Counted from the first letter of the stretch, positions 33,429-46,225 are shown. The stretch is 64,000 nt of DNA from Diabrotica undecimpunctata (GCF_040954645.1 NC_092804.1:95110862-95174861), one strand, 5' to 3'. Notes: generated by a model not told the origin, from the sequence alone. Program-made: numbers and translations.

Positions 33429-34970
33429 TTAGTGAGCGCCTTCGTGAAAAGACGCTTGCTGTTCTTGTTCGCTTCTACTTCTGTCGCTTTGTCTCTCATC
33501 CTCATATTCCTCTATGTGTGTGTTGTTGACCGCTCTTCTATTTTCTCTTGGTCTCTCGGACCCGTATCGGTTTCCGCGATTTTCCGGTTCATTCGTTCTA
33601 TTATTATTTCGGTTTTCCTGATATGTGCGATTGTTGTTTCTATTCTGGTTCTCTCGATATCTGTTTTCGTTCCATTGCCGATTTCTTTGTTCATAATTTA
33701 CTCTTCCGTTGTCTCTACTTTCGTTTTCCCTCCTCGGGACAAATTCTCTTCTTGTGTACTCTCTCCTAAAGTTTTGTCCTCTATCTCTATAGTCTTGATT
33801 TTCTCGTTGTCTATAATTTTCTTGCGTTCTCCTCATTTTTCTTTCTCTTAATTTTGCTTCTCGTATTTGTAAGAATTGACATAAACTGTCAATATCTTTG
33901 TAGTTTTGTAGAGTTATGTGATCTTCTAAGGTATCTTCAAAATGTCTGGCTATTAGTTCCACTAGCTGTTCGGACGAATAGTTGTAATGTAAGTGTCTTG
34001 CATTGTTGTATAGTTGTAGGGCATATGTTTTTTCTGATATACCTATACTATCCTGGTATCTCCAATTTTGTAATTCCTTGTTTATCTCTATCTGTTGTAT
34101 TTTCCCCCAGAAATAATTCAGAAATTTTTGTTCAAATGTTTGCCAATTTTGCAATTCTTCTTCTTTGCTATCAAACCATAAACTTGCCTCATCTTTAAGA
34201 TGGTTCCTTATCGTTTCCTTTGCTGTTTCGAAATTACCGATATGTCGTACTTTCTTTTTTAAATTGTTAATGAAAATTACTGGGTGTAAATTTTTTACGT
34301 CCCCGCCAAACTGTATTTTTATGTCACCCGGACTTTGGATGAGTACTTCTCTCCTGTCTCCCATCTCTCGTTGTTTTCTGATATCCTCAATTTGTTTTTC
34401 TATTTCTTTCTTGTCTTCTTGTAAAGCCATTTCAAATTTTGTTTCTAACTGTTCTAATTCCTTTTTCTGTACAGTCTTAATATCTTTCATTTTAGTTTCT
34501 ATTTCTTCTCTCTGTATCTCTAGTTTCCTCTCTGTTTCTTCTCTGACTTTTTCTAAACAGACTTTTACCTCATTTTCATATTTGTCCAAACGCTTTTCCA
34601 TTTTTCTATCATTTTCTTCTAATTTTTGTTCATAGTTTTCCAAACGCTGCTCCAAATTTTTGTTATTTAGTTCTATTGCTAGCCTTGTTTCCCGTTGGTT
34701 TTCTTCCATTGTTTGTTTTGTTTCATCCATTTTTTGTGATGTTTCTTGTTGATTTCTATCCATTTTATCCATTTTCTTTGATGTTTCATTCATTGTTTGT
34801 GTCTGTATTTGCATCATTGCTAATAATTTTTCCAGCATCCCTGTTTCTTTTCTTTCCTCCATTATTGTCGCATTTCCTTCATTATCCGATCCTTCATCAA
34901 TAATTGTTTCCTCTTATATCTTATCCTCTTTCCTTTCTTGCGTTTTGCTTTGACTCCTTGTGGTCGACAT
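33429..34970 (-). pseudogene. Gypsy gag
   Basis: The likely original start codon is at 34970 (reads MSTTRSQSKTQERKEDKI), but an in-frame stop follows after 18 codons. The remaining 477-codon frame starts at 34862. Residues about 1-170 form a long Gln/Glu/Lys coiled coil (repeated Q-E-T-S-Q-K-M-D-E, R-K-L-E-I-Q-R-E-E). About 175-350 is the gag capsid-like region (VIFINNLKKKVRHIGNF, ASLWFDSKEEELQNW, FEQKFLNYFWGKIQQIEI). The C-terminus is Arg/Asn-rich (RENQNRNNNRTYQENRNNN) with no CCHC knuckle, so nucleic-acid binding presumably relies on the basic tail. Confidence 0.88.
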
Positions 34971-35190
34971 GTTCGTTAGATTATTTATCCCCGCCAAATG
35001 TGTGTGTGTGTGTGTGTGTTTTATTGGCACTGGTTTTGACAACCAACTGGCCAGTCAATTTGTTTTGAGTTCTCTCTTTACACAAGATATTGTTAGTATT
35101 TAAATTTAAAACTATTGTATTGAGAGTTAAGACATGGAATGCTAGAAACTTACTTACTAGTTTACTCTGTTTTTGCTGTTTTATTTTTTG
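34971..35190 (-). other. Gypsy 5' untranslated part with (TG)n
   Basis: Sequence between gag and the nested LINE. It contains a (TG)n run at about 35000-35019 and a CCCCGCCAAATGTG motif also found at 40827-40880 on the other side of the LINE. This supports both sides belonging to one Gypsy leader. Confidence 0.6.
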
Positions 35191-35409
35191 TATCTTTTTT
35201 TAAATTTTTTTTTATTTTTTTTTTACTTTTTTTTACTTTTTTTTTTATTTTGTTTTATTTATTTTTTTTTATTACTACGCTAAGACACAAACCCGACACA
35301 AACCCGATTCGACACCTCGGAGGTTTAGATCTTCTTAGTAACTTTTTTTTTTATTTTATTTTTTTTTTATTTTGTTCTCCATTTTTTTTATTCTTTATTA
35401 TTTTTTTTG

Positions 35410-36381
35410 TCAGAGCTTTAATTTTAAACAATTAATATGACCATATAAAATTTTATATACATCTAGATTCTTTGACTCCAAAAGATGTGTTAGATTAGAA
35501 GGTAATTGAACATTAAGTTGAACTAGCTTGGTAAAAAAATTTGATATTTCAATAAAATGTAAAGGACATTCTAACAGCATATGTTGTAGATCAGCTAGCT
35601 CCCCACATATACATTCATTATTATTTGTCAGTCCTATTTTGCTTTTGTATACTGGAGTCATACAGTGATTGCTTCTTATTCTACAAATAGTTTTGATGAA
35701 GCTTCTGTTGGAAACTTGTTTAAACCATGTCTTGACGGAAATTGTGGGTTGGATTCTTTTATAAAATTTGCCTTTGTCTGAATTGTTGTAGTGTCCCTGC
35801 CATTTTGTGCGTTTAAGAGATCTGATTACAGATATTAAATCACCCATAGGAAGTTGATAGGTTTGCAGAGTGGATTCTTTCATTGTTGCTTTTTTAGCCA
35901 GATCATCTACTATTTCGTTGTTTTTTATACCAATGTGTGCTTTTATCCAGCACAATATGATATTTTTGCCCGATTTAAAAGCTTCACTATTCAGAGCTAT
36001 GATGTCACTGATGATATAATTTTCTTCAAAATTATGTAAATTATATTTCAGTTTATGTACAATGCTTTGGCAGTCTGTAAATATAACATAGTTTAGTTCT
36101 TTTTGATTCATACATATTTGGAAGGCTTCTTTGACTGCTACGAGTTCAGCTGTAAAAGTTGTCATTTTGTCAGGTAATCTGTTGTTTATCTTTATACTTT
36201 TTTGGGGGTAGAATATAGCATATCCAACTTTGCCGTCCATTTTTGAACCATCTGTATATAATTTTTGATAACTCTCCCAATGATGTTGTACATACTGAAA
36301 GTGATCTATTTTAGTAAGAAAATCTGTGGCAAGAATATTACTTAAATGGCAGTTAAATGGAGATAAATAAATAATCTTCAT
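35410..36381 (-). pseudogene. I-like LINE ORF2: RNase H part
   Basis: 323-codon frame. RNase H motifs: KLYTDGSKMDGKVGYAIF (first Asp, residue about 41), TFTAELVAVKEAFQIC (Glu), NYVIFTDCQSIVHKL (second Asp), WIKAHIGIKNNEIVDDLAKK (last Asp with the preceding His). A Cys/His segment near the C-terminus (CRIRSNHCMTPVYKSKIG, CICGELADLQHMLLECPLH) is the usual LINE C-terminal zinc-like motif. The frame overlaps the RT ORF by about 29 bases in another phase, so a single indel near 36365 has split what was one ORF2 product. Confidence 0.9.
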
Positions 36382-37903
36382 AGTTTAATTTTCGAGATGG
36401 GGTTTGTTCCATTTGGTGTATGTCGTCAATGTAACTAGAAACGTTGAGAAAACTTTCCACAACTAAAAGCTGCTTCTTTTTTTCCCAGTAATGATGAGTT
36501 AGGTATGTAGTGGTTAGTTGTACAATTTTACTCAACAACAGTTTATTGTTAACTGCCACTTTAACTATAAATTTCTCACCTAAGAATTCTCTGCGTAATG
36601 AAAGTGGAGGTTCATTAAGCTCACATTCCATGACTAATATGGGAGTACTACGAAGATAACCAGTGCTTAACCTAAGTGCTTTATTTTTTATACTTTCGAT
36701 TTTTTGGAGTACAGCGTTTGATGCTGAGCCATAGAATATAGATCCGTAATCTAGGATCGATCTCATTAAATTTCTGTATAGTAATATTGAGATGTTTGGG
36801 TCAGCTCCCCAGTTACTGACACTTACAGTCTTGATGATATTCATTGCGTTTTCCGTTCTTCGCAATATATAATTTGTGTGTTCTTTCCAATTTAATTTTG
36901 AGTCTAAGAATACGCCAAGAAATTTTATTGAAGTTTTATAATGAATTTTATAATTATCAAATTGTAGGTGGTTTGGAGGAGAATATCGTTTTCTGGTAAA
37001 AGAAACAATGGTTGATTTACTCTCCGAGATTGTTAAATTCTTATCCGTCGCCCATTTTTCTATAATATTCAATCCTGATTTAAGGTACTCATTACATTTA
37101 TCTATTGACTTATTTTCTACATAGATTGCAACATCATCAGCATGCTGTAAGATTTTTATATGTTGAGGAAGTTTATTTTCTAAATCAGCAGTATACAGAA
37201 TATATAATAGAGGACTCAAGATGCTACCTTGTGGTAGTCCCAAAGATGTGTACCGTGTGTTAGACTTATCTCCATTTAATCTAACGTGTACTGATCGATT
37301 AACATACAAATTAATGATATTCCATGTTACAGTTTCAGGTATTCCTATTTCCAACATTTTCGCATATAGAATGTGGAGATTAACATTGTCATAAGCCCCT
37401 TTTATATCTAAAAACAAAGCACTAACTGCTTTCTTATAAGTAAAAGCACCATAAATGTCTATCAATAAGTGACTCAGGCTTTCTTGTGTGGATTTACCTT
37501 TTCTAAAACCAAACTGAGTTTTTGGTAATAGGTCGTTCTTTTCTAACCAAAATTCGAAACGGTTTTTAATTAATCTCTCATATGTTTTAAGTATACATGA
37601 AGCCAGTCCTATTGGACGGTAAGAATCACAATTATTTAACGATTTTCCGGGTTTTAAGATCGGGAGAATAGTATAAACGTGCCAATCGTCAGGAATCTTT
37701 ATGCGTCGTGACCAAATTTCATTGTATATATTCAGAAGCACAGTCTTACCAATTTTTGAAAGATTTGATAGCATCGAGTAATGGATTTCATCAGCACCTG
37801 GTGCTGAATTTGAATTTTTCTTTAACGAAAAGTAAAGTTCAGTGCCAGAAAATGGTTTGATTAAGAAGCGGATTTGTTCTGGATAGTCGTATTGCGCATT
37901 CAC
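36353..37903 (-). pseudogene. I-like LINE ORF2: reverse transcriptase part
   Basis: 516-codon frame with RT blocks: SNSAPGADEIHYSML, CDSYRPIGLASCILKTYERL, FGFRKGKSTQESL, AVSALFLDIKGAYDNV (first catalytic Asp), LGLPQGSILSPLLYILY, ILQHADDVAIYVE (catalytic Asp-Asp in an H-A-D-D context), TIVSFTRKR, IKFLGVFLDSKLNW, and LRSILDYGSIFYGSA in the thumb. All catalytic residues are present; the ORF is ended by the frame change that separates it from RNase H. Together with the endonuclease upstream it would have performed target-primed reverse transcription. Confidence 0.92.
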
Positions 37904-38058
37904 TTGTAGGTCAGGAATTACTAATTCTGCAGACAGTGGAGTGATATTTTGGTGGAAATCTTCTATCCATGAAGCTTCCGATAGTGTTATAGGAACTTTG
38001 TTCTTAGTTTTTCTATTTTTTAGTCTATTAACTTTTGACCATACATCTTATCATGACC

Positions 38059-39123
38059 TTAAATAGGGACCGACCTATTTAAGGACCTGACATAATCTCT
38101 CCAGCTATTTCTTTTAGCTTGTTTAGTGATCTTCTTCACGTGGGCATCATCTTTTTTATACTTAAGTAGGTTTTCTTGGTTTGGATGATCTTTGAATATA
38201 CAAAAACTTTCCCGTCTTCTTCTGACTGCTTCCTCACATTCTAAATCCCACCAGTATTTTCCTCTGGAAGTTGGTTTTTTTATTTTAAATTTGGGGATGC
38301 AGTAGGATGCAGTTGTATTTATAGTGTGCAAAAATTTTTCATATGAATTTATATCTTCAGATTGAGAGAAGATATCTTCCGAAAATTGTTCATATAATTT
38401 CCAGTCGGCTTTCTTTAAATTCCACTTTTGTGAATACGGGTTATATATGTGAGTTGGTTGATCCTCTAATTCGACCCTTATAGGTGCATGGTCTGAACCG
38501 AATAGGTCTTGAAGTGTTTTCCAAGTGATCAGATGACTCAAATCAGGAGTACAAATGGTCAGATCTATTGCCGATTTCGAAAAGTTCCTAAAGAAAGTAG
38601 GAGAGCCATCATTTTTGTATATCAAATTATTATCATCTATACAGTCCATTAAGATTTTGCCTTTTATATCTGTATGGTTGTCCAAGCCCCAGGCAATGTG
38701 ATGAGCGTTGAAGTCGCCTCCTATTATGAACGGTCTTTCTATAGATGTTATGAAATTGTTCCACTGTTGTAACGATAACTTTTCTCCTGGGGGAACATAC
38801 ATCGATACAAATGTGACAGTAAATGATTTAAACTTAATTTTAATGGCAACTTTATTGACGTTTAATAATTCGACTTTCATGGTGACTTCCTCATAATACA
38901 GATTTGAGTTTATTAAAATTGCCGAGCCACCACCGACAGTTGCTGAAAAGCGGTCGTCTCTGACAATATTATATCCGTGGAAGTTAATATATTTTTCTGG
39001 TTTAAATCTAGTTTCTGATAATAATGCGATATCAACTTTCTGGTCTTCTAGTAGGTGGAGAAGATTTTCTCTATTAGAGTTAGCCGATCTACAATTCCAT
39101 TGACAAATTACCAAACTATTCAT
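38059..39123 (-). pseudogene. I-like LINE ORF2: apurinic-type endonuclease
   Basis: 354-codon frame starting MNSLVICQWNCRSANSNREN, with CQWNC (Asn), DIALLSETRF (catalytic Glu), GGGSAILIN, PFIIGGDFNAHHIAWG (Asp/Asn of G-D-F-N-A-H-H), SAIDLTIC and FGSDHAPIRVEL (S-D-H active site, about residue 225). The domain looks intact. The frame stops at a short inverted repeat (11-bp arms at about 38057-38085) instead of running into the RT. It starts 8 bases inside the end of ORF1, a typical ORF1/ORF2 overlap. Confidence 0.92.
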
Positions 39124-40591
39124 TATTATATGAGAGAGAACTTAAAACTGTTTGAATTAAATTTATTAAAACTGATTTTTCTGGGATTTCAAAATTTTTG
39201 TGATTCATATTAGAAATAATACTTATAACTATATTTGATATTAGTTCTGTTAATTCTTTAGGAGATTCATGTATTTTGGATCCTTGTTCTGTATTAAATG
39301 TAGATTGATAAGAAGATGAATTGAAAATGCCGCCAGGTCTGGTGGACATGGGGTTTAACTTTATTATTTTTTGATGTTCTATTTCTATTGGGTCTTGCGA
39401 GGAAGGGAGGGGTCGTTTGGATTTTGGAGGTTTTATTATTGTATATCTGTTTGAAACTGTAGGGAGGGTGAGCTGATTGGGAGTTGAGGGGGGTGTGGAC
39501 AATTGAGTAGAGGAATATGAAAAGGATGGAGCGTTCATAATTGGAATTTGATGTGAATTTATTGAGGAATTATTAGCTGTTATCGATGCATAGGTTACTT
39601 TAGGAAATAATTTAAGCGTTTCTTTGAAAGACAAGCTGTTTTCAGACATGTAATGTTTTATTTTTTTTTGACGGTCGAATTCTGGACATATCTCCCATTC
39701 ATTAGTGAAGTGTTCACCCTCACAGGAGAGACATTTTTTATTAAAAGATGATAAAGAACAAGAATCGGAAGGGTGAGACTCATGACATTTAAGACATCTA
39801 GGATTGCTTTTACACTGCTTACTCATGTGTCCATACCTATAACAGTTGTAGCAAATAATTACTTTTTGTTGGTATTTTTCTACATTATGTAAAACATGGT
39901 TAATTACGATATATTTTGGTATACTTTGACATTTGAATGATACAATGACCGATTTTGTAGGTTTAAAAACTACTTTATCATCTGTTACTATTTTTCTCTT
40001 TATTCTTTTTACATAATCCACCGAGAATTTACAATGGTGATCAAATTCTTTTATTTTATCTTTGAGATATTCTTCTGATATATCTGATTCTATATCCCTA
40101 ACTACACCTAATTTAAATAATTGAAATTTCGGAATATATGCAATTAGATTTTTTTGAATAAGCAATTTAGAAGTAATTAAGGTATTTGCACTAGCATAGT
40201 TTTTAAATGTTATCCTAATCCGATTGCGTCCAATTGAATCAATTTTTTTAATATAATTATCAATTTCTGGGTGTACGGTAAATAATATTTCACCTATCTT
40301 AACTGTATTTAATTTGCCTGTAAAATTTTTATCATTGTTTTCAATAAAAATGTGAAATGGCCCTAAATCAGTTTTATCATATAAATATACAGGTCTGGTT
40401 TTTTCTGGCTCATTAGAAGTTAATGAGTTAATTTGTTTATCGGTTTTTAAATGATTAATATTATTAAGACTACTTATCGAGTTTTCTAGCTGATGGGATG
40501 AAAATCCATGGGAACCATAACTGCAATCATTCATCGCATCCTGATCCCTTGGCATTTTATCGGGGGGCTCGCCCCCGTTAGAAGACTCCAT
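39116..40591 (-). CDS. I-like LINE ORF1 protein (CCHC, nucleic-acid binding)
   Basis: 491-codon intact frame. Residues about 80-240 look like the RRM-like/PRE-type region of LINE ORF1 proteins (TGKLNTVKIGEILFTVHPEI, RNRIRITFKNYASANTLI). A cluster of zinc knuckles follows at about 248-305: CYNCYRYGHMSKQC (C-x2-C-x4-H-x4-C), CLKCHESHPSDSC, CLSCEGEHFTNEWEIC. The C-terminal half is Ser/Pro-rich. ORF1 proteins of this type coat the element RNA and bring it to the nucleus or target. The start is the first Met (MESSNGGEPPDK), about 50 bp from the element 5' end. Overlaps ORF2 by 8 bases. Confidence 0.88.
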   Translation of the reverse strand: MESSNGGEPPDKMPRDQDAMNDCSYGSHGFSSHQLENSISSLNNINHLKTDKQINSLTSNEPEKTRPVYLYDKTDLGPFHIFIENNDKNFTGKLNTVKIGEILFTVHPEIDNYIKKIDSIGRNRIRITFKNYASANTLITSKLLIQKNLIAYIPKFQLFKLGVVRDIESDISEEYLKDKIKEFDHHCKFSVDYVKRIKRKIVTDDKVVFKPTKSVIVSFKCQSIPKYIVINHVLHNVEKYQQKVIICYNCYRYGHMSKQCKSNPRCLKCHESHPSDSCSLSSFNKKCLSCEGEHFTNEWEICPEFDRQKKIKHYMSENSLSFKETLKLFPKVTYASITANNSSINSHQIPIMNAPSFSYSSTQLSTPPSTPNQLTLPTVSNRYTIIKPPKSKRPLPSSQDPIEIEHQKIIKLNPMSTRPGGIFNSSSYQSTFNTEQGSKIHESPKELTELISNIVISIISNMNHKNFEIPEKSVLINLIQTVLSSLSYNNE

Positions 40592-40640
40592 AAATGGAGC
40601 CTTCGACGATCGCTTCGACGACCAAACTAGTACTAATGTA

Positions 40641-41153
40641 TATGTATTAAACTATAGTAATAGAATGTAACTGTGTTTAGCACTTTCTAAATCATAAAAA
40701 TTCGCAGAGAACTTTAAAATGTGTAATTTAACTTGAGTTTATATGTAAAAATATCTGAAATTAAACTTTAAAATGCAGAGAACTTTTAAGTTCGTATTTA
40801 CACTTTGACGTTTATTTGACAGATGACCCGCCAAATGTGAAGCTTTGAAAGTTGTGCAATAATATCCCCGCCAAATATGAAATTCGAGTAATGTTGCAAA
40901 GACGAAAACTTTTCCTCTTATCCCAAATGCAATAAATTCAAATAAATGCAATAAAATTTTAAAACTTTTGTCAGTTGTAAAAATCAATCAAATATCATAA
41001 ATTATATCATGTAAACATTTGTACCTAGAGAAATTTGAAATGTAATGTCATAAAAGCAAATATTATAAACTTTAACCATCGGCAAATAAATTTTCAATCA
41101 ATCTGCTTTCTTTCTCTATCCGTTTAAATTTTAACTAGAAATGCTTTCTACGC
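40641..41153 (-). other. Gypsy 5' untranslated leader, distal part
   Basis: Sequence between the nested LINE and the primer-binding site. AT-rich, with two CCCGCCAAAT(G/A)TGAA motifs (40827, 40867) related to one at 34993 beyond the LINE. No gene. Confidence 0.55.
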
Positions 41154-41171
41154 CTTACACGTTGGGGGCCA
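41154..41171 (-). other. Primer-binding site of the Gypsy element
   Basis: Minus strand TGGCCCCCAACGTGTAAG, two bases after the 5' LTR end (CATAACA-AA). The TGG-C-C-C start and position match a tRNA-derived primer site; which tRNA cannot be decided by eye. Confidence 0.75.
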
Positions 41172-41173
41172 TT

Positions 41174-42503
41174 TGTTATGATTGTTTATTTTGAGTTCAA
41201 ACTTAGTTTATTGAGCCAATAAAGAAGAATTATAACTTATTTGTTACCAAAAGTAAAATAATCCTTATATTACCTGTGTTCGATGGATTCAAAAGATTTT
41301 CTAGTTGTCTTTTATCGGGAGAGAGAAGAAAAGATAAGAATACAAATATATTATATTACAAAGATTTACGTTTCTTTATTTTATATGAACGAATAAAACA
41401 ATTATTAAATTCTGTCGTTATCTTATCAATCAGCATACAAGAAAATAAATCAAATTATTATGATAATAAGATTATAAAGCTACATACATTTATATTACGT
41501 GAAAAACCAATTTTACTTAAAATTTTCTTTACTTGAAAAAAGAAACCACAAAACTTTAAACTTTTGATTAGCATAACAAAACCTCAGTTCTTAAATTTGA
41601 ATGCTAATGACCATGATGTCGAAACGATCCTTCACAGATATAAAATTCAATTGTACAAACACTTACAGCTTATTTTCTTCTTGAGTTGTATGTAAGAAAA
41701 TACCCAGAAAAGTCCAGTCTTCTCAACGATGTGATCTCTCCTCTTTGGCACCTCGGCTCTTTCTTAACGTCTCTGCAAACCTCCTGCAGACTACACAAAA
41801 AACACCTGATTCACTTCTCCAAACTCAGCTATTTATTTATGACACCAGGACCTCCTTTTGTCAACTTGATGCCGTAAGAATACTTTCACATATACTTTAT
41901 AAAATGCCCACGGTAGATACAAGGACCTCCTTTAATCTACTTGTTATCTCCTTCTTCAAACTATTCACTTCTTTTCTTTACGCCGGTATCCAAACTCACG
42001 AACCACACCCTATCTTGAGACAAACGACTGTTTCCTTTCGATGACCAAAATATGACTAACTTCTCCTCTCTCATGATCGACTCACAAATTCCCATTTAAA
42101 AAAGACCGTCCAATCAAAAGCTCAAATTGTGTTTACCATGATTTTGGAAAAGCCTAATTTCGGTTTCAGAGAAAAACTAAATAGCTTACTTTAAAATTGG
42201 TTTTTTCAAAACATCATTTATACATATTTCAAAAGATTAGAATATGGTCATTTAATACTCGACTGTACAAACAATGAAAAGATTAACTTACAGGTAAAAT
42301 GTCTTCTAATTCTAAACAAAGGTTTTTTGATAATTTTGTTTGAAACGGAAAAAGGTCGTTTGCCAAACAAATTTCTATTCTTATCTACACTAAATCTTAT
42401 CTTAAATTACTATATACAATTTGTTTCTATTGATATCTTAAAATTTTATTCCGATGGATATTTTTATTTATTTTTCTTTGGTTGGGAAAGAAAAAGTATG
42501 ACA
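41174..42503 (-). repeat. Gypsy 5' LTR (1330 bp)
   Basis: Near-identical to 29395-30722, TG...CA bounded, followed by the ATAC target duplicate at 42504-42507. Confidence 0.95.
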
Positions 42504-42507
42504 ATAC

Positions 42508-44057
<1,550 letters not shown>

Positions 44058-44131
<74 letters not shown>
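44058..44131. repeat. (TA)n microsatellite
   Basis: TA tract left of the palindrome at 44161-44280. Confidence 0.97.
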
Positions 44132-44134
<3 letters not shown>

Positions 44135-44160
44135 TGAGTTTAGTTCTTGAACCTTAATAT

Positions 44161-44377
<217 letters not shown>

Positions 44378-44429
44378 GGTCATTTATAGAAACTTTTTCT
44401 CATGAAGATAAAAAGTAGTTTTATAAGTG

Positions 44430-44700
44430 TGCACCAAAACTAACAGACTCTCATATAATATATGATTATATATTATATCCTTCATCTTTTGAAAAAATGC
44501 GAGTAAAACTAACATCTCAAATTTTAAGTAAGTAACACTGTTGCAAGTTCTATGTATACATATATTTCTCTTGGTATTCTTCCATCACATGCATTGGGAA
44601 TAATAGAAATTATTGAAAACTTTAATAATTTGTTTGATATTTTAAATTCTACTGATAAGAATAATCCTGACAAATTTAAAAATGTATTTTAGGGAACTGA
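44430..44700 (+). pseudogene. P-element/THAP9-type transposase fragment
   Basis: Reads YPSSFEKMRVKLTSQILSK, then in another frame SLGILPSHALGI and IIENFNNLFDILNSTDKNNP, ending KFKNVF-stop. The M-R-V-K-L-x-x-Q-(V/I)-(L/F)-S and F-x-x-L-F-D-x-L-N-S blocks are conserved in P-type transposases and THAP9. Only about 85 codons remain, with frameshifts; no THAP domain or terminal repeats are visible nearby. Confidence 0.6.
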
Positions 44701-44784
44701 TTTTCAGATCAATTACCTAAATTCCATGATAGACTTGGTATAGATTATTATTATTATTGGGAATTATTTATTGAAAAAATTTAA

Positions 44785-45135
44785 GATATTACAGTGAACT
44801 GTTATACAACGAGAATCAATTTTTAACTGTACGTAAATTGTTCTATTACAAAGCCCTTATACACATACATGAAACAAAAAAGGATAATATTAAACATTAG
44901 CAATCATGCGCATTAAACTAATTATACAAGGAATAATGCAATTTTACCTAAATGTAATAAATCCATACTCCAGAAATATGTTGGCTACATAGGGCCCAAA
45001 TGATACAATTGTCTACCGGAGAATTTAAAACAAATTAAGAGTTACAAAAAACATATATATAAGTATGAAACTAAACAATGGATTGGAAACAAAATAACAC
45101 AATTCTGTGAAGAACTTTTTAATTATTGATAATAG
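44785..45135 (+). pseudogene. Decayed LINE RT C-terminus
   Basis: Reads FLTVRKLFYYKALIHIHETK, QFYLNVINPYSRNMLAT, then CLPENLKQIKSYKKHIYKYE and FCEELFNY-stop. The (S/T)-V-R-x-L-(Y/F)-Y-x-x-x-L and G-P-x-x-Y-N-x-L-P-x-x-(I/L)-K patterns typify the last 100 residues of several LINE RTs. Frameshifts near 44870 and 44995. Confidence 0.5.
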
Positions 45136-45674
45136 TAATAAATAAAAAATATCTAAATAGACTTTGTTTACCAACTACAACATTTCTTGAATTTATTGAC
45201 ATATTTATGTCACATGCTATATTAAAATGAATGTATTTTTCTAAGTGGGCATATGTAACTGTTTATATTTATACATTTGTTAAATATTTGTTTGTTTGTA
45301 TATATATTTTTTAAGTCTCACGCACAAGGGGTGCTACTTTTATGGTAGCTATACTTCAGTGATTTTTCATGTTTATTTACTATTCAGTATGCTTATTTCT
45401 TGTAAATCTATATTATAATGTAAGCTTCCTAAATAAATTATTATTGTTAGTATTAATTACAATAAATTTCTATTATCATATATACATTTATGCTACCGGA
45501 CAGAAAGAGAGAGAGGGAAGAAAGCTCCCATGGTTATTTGAGGTATTATTTTATAATAGTACGTTACTTGTCTTATTCGAAGAATTGAGCTCTGAATTTT
45601 TAGTTTGGTAGCAAATTAACAATCTTTAATAAATACTATTTTTATATGTTCCAATATTATTGTCTGCGGTAAAT

Positions 45675-45677
<3 letters not shown>
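45136..45677. other. AT-rich stretch, probably LINE 3' region
   Basis: No gene. The ORF at 45369-45611 (80 codons) has biased composition and no recognisable motif, so it is not called. Confidence 0.4.

Positions 45678-45735
<58 letters not shown>
45678..45735. repeat. (TA)n microsatellite at the Penelope 3' end
   Basis: 29 TA units ending exactly where the Penelope terminal repeat begins (GAAAAGAAATTTAATC). Confidence 0.97.
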
Positions 45736-45738
<3 letters not shown>

Positions 45739-45830
45739 AAGAAATTTAATCTTTGCAGATTAGTTAAATAGTAAACTCTTAAATATTGGGGAAATCTGCA
45801 AGAAATACTCTAATGTGTATCAATTGTTTC

Positions 45831-45875
45831 GCCGAACGTTTTCGCCAAAGAGAATTAATTTGGCTTCTTCAGGGC
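45831..45875 (-). ncRNA. Hammerhead-like motif in Penelope pLTR (stem III AACGTT)
   Basis: Minus strand GCC-CTGAAGA-A-[GCCAAA TTAATTCTC TTTGGC]-GAAAACGTTC-GGC. CUGANGA core and GAAA present; stem II has 6 perfect pairs with a 9-nt loop; stem I is 3 bp. Stem III is the loop-less palindrome AACGTT (45835-45840). Predicted cleavage lies after the C at 45834 (minus sense). One extra A separates the core from stem II. An identical copy lies in the other pLTR. Confidence 0.65.
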
Positions 45876-46225
45876 TGAAAGAGAATAAATTATAATTAGC
45901 TACCATATATTATCTATTAAAACATTATTGATCTTACCGTAACTTAGAATTGTAGAGTTAGAATATTAAAAAACTTTGCTAGTAACATAGTGGTGTTTTT
46001 TGTTACTATGTGCAAAAAAAGTTTTTTATAAGGATTGAAATGTATGGTAGCTTCGAACTTGACACGTAAAGGCTTACCCAAGGTTAATCGAAAAACCCAA
46101 TGCAACTACATTTAAAAGGAGGTAATTCTTTGAAATGTCGGCAATAACTAAATTTTTGATTTTTAGATAGTTAAAAGTGAGGTTCTGTTTAAGCCAGAAC
46201 GCAAGCGCTGACAACTTCATTATTA

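Larger units (their letters stand above)
35190..40640 (-). mobile_element. I-like LINE nested in the Gypsy leader
   Basis: Minus-strand LINE with ORF1 (39116-40591), endonuclease (38059-39123), RT (36353-37903) and RNase H (35410-36381), followed by a 3' region ending in A-rich runs (T-rich on the plus strand, 35190-35400). The 5' end is near GTCGTCGAAGCGATCGTCGAAGG at about 40600-40640. Possession of RNase H downstream of RT plus CCHC-bearing ORF1 points to the I group. It is almost full length; the exact ends and target duplication could not be fixed. Confidence 0.88.
29395..42503 (-). mobile_element. Gypsy LTR retrotransposon (about 13.1 kb with nested LINE)
   Basis: Two near-identical LTRs (29395-30722 and 41174-42503) flank an interior coding on the minus strand for gag and a protease-RT-RNase H-integrase pol. 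The target duplication is ATAC. The primer-binding site lies at 41154-41171 and the polypurine tract at 30723-30737. The reading order protease, RT, RNase H, integrase identifies Ty3/Gypsy. An I-like LINE (about 35190-40640) splits its 5' untranslated region. Coding capacity is destroyed by several stops, a frameshift and an integrase deletion. Confidence 0.95.

Noticed and set aside
33423..34635. Plus-strand ORFs opposite the Gypsy gag and protease (also 32577-33124)
   Set aside because: Shadows of the minus-strand Glu/Lys-rich coding sequence; the protein reads as hydrophobic Phe/Ser/Leu runs with no motif.
35139..35435. 98-codon Phe-rich ORF
   Set aside because: Runs across T-rich tracts that are the A-rich 3' end of the minus-strand LINE.
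35130..40660. ACTAGT as target duplication of the I-like LINE
   Set aside because: ACTAGT occurs near both ends (about 35157 and 40626), but the element ends are not defined well enough and the match is short; not claimed.
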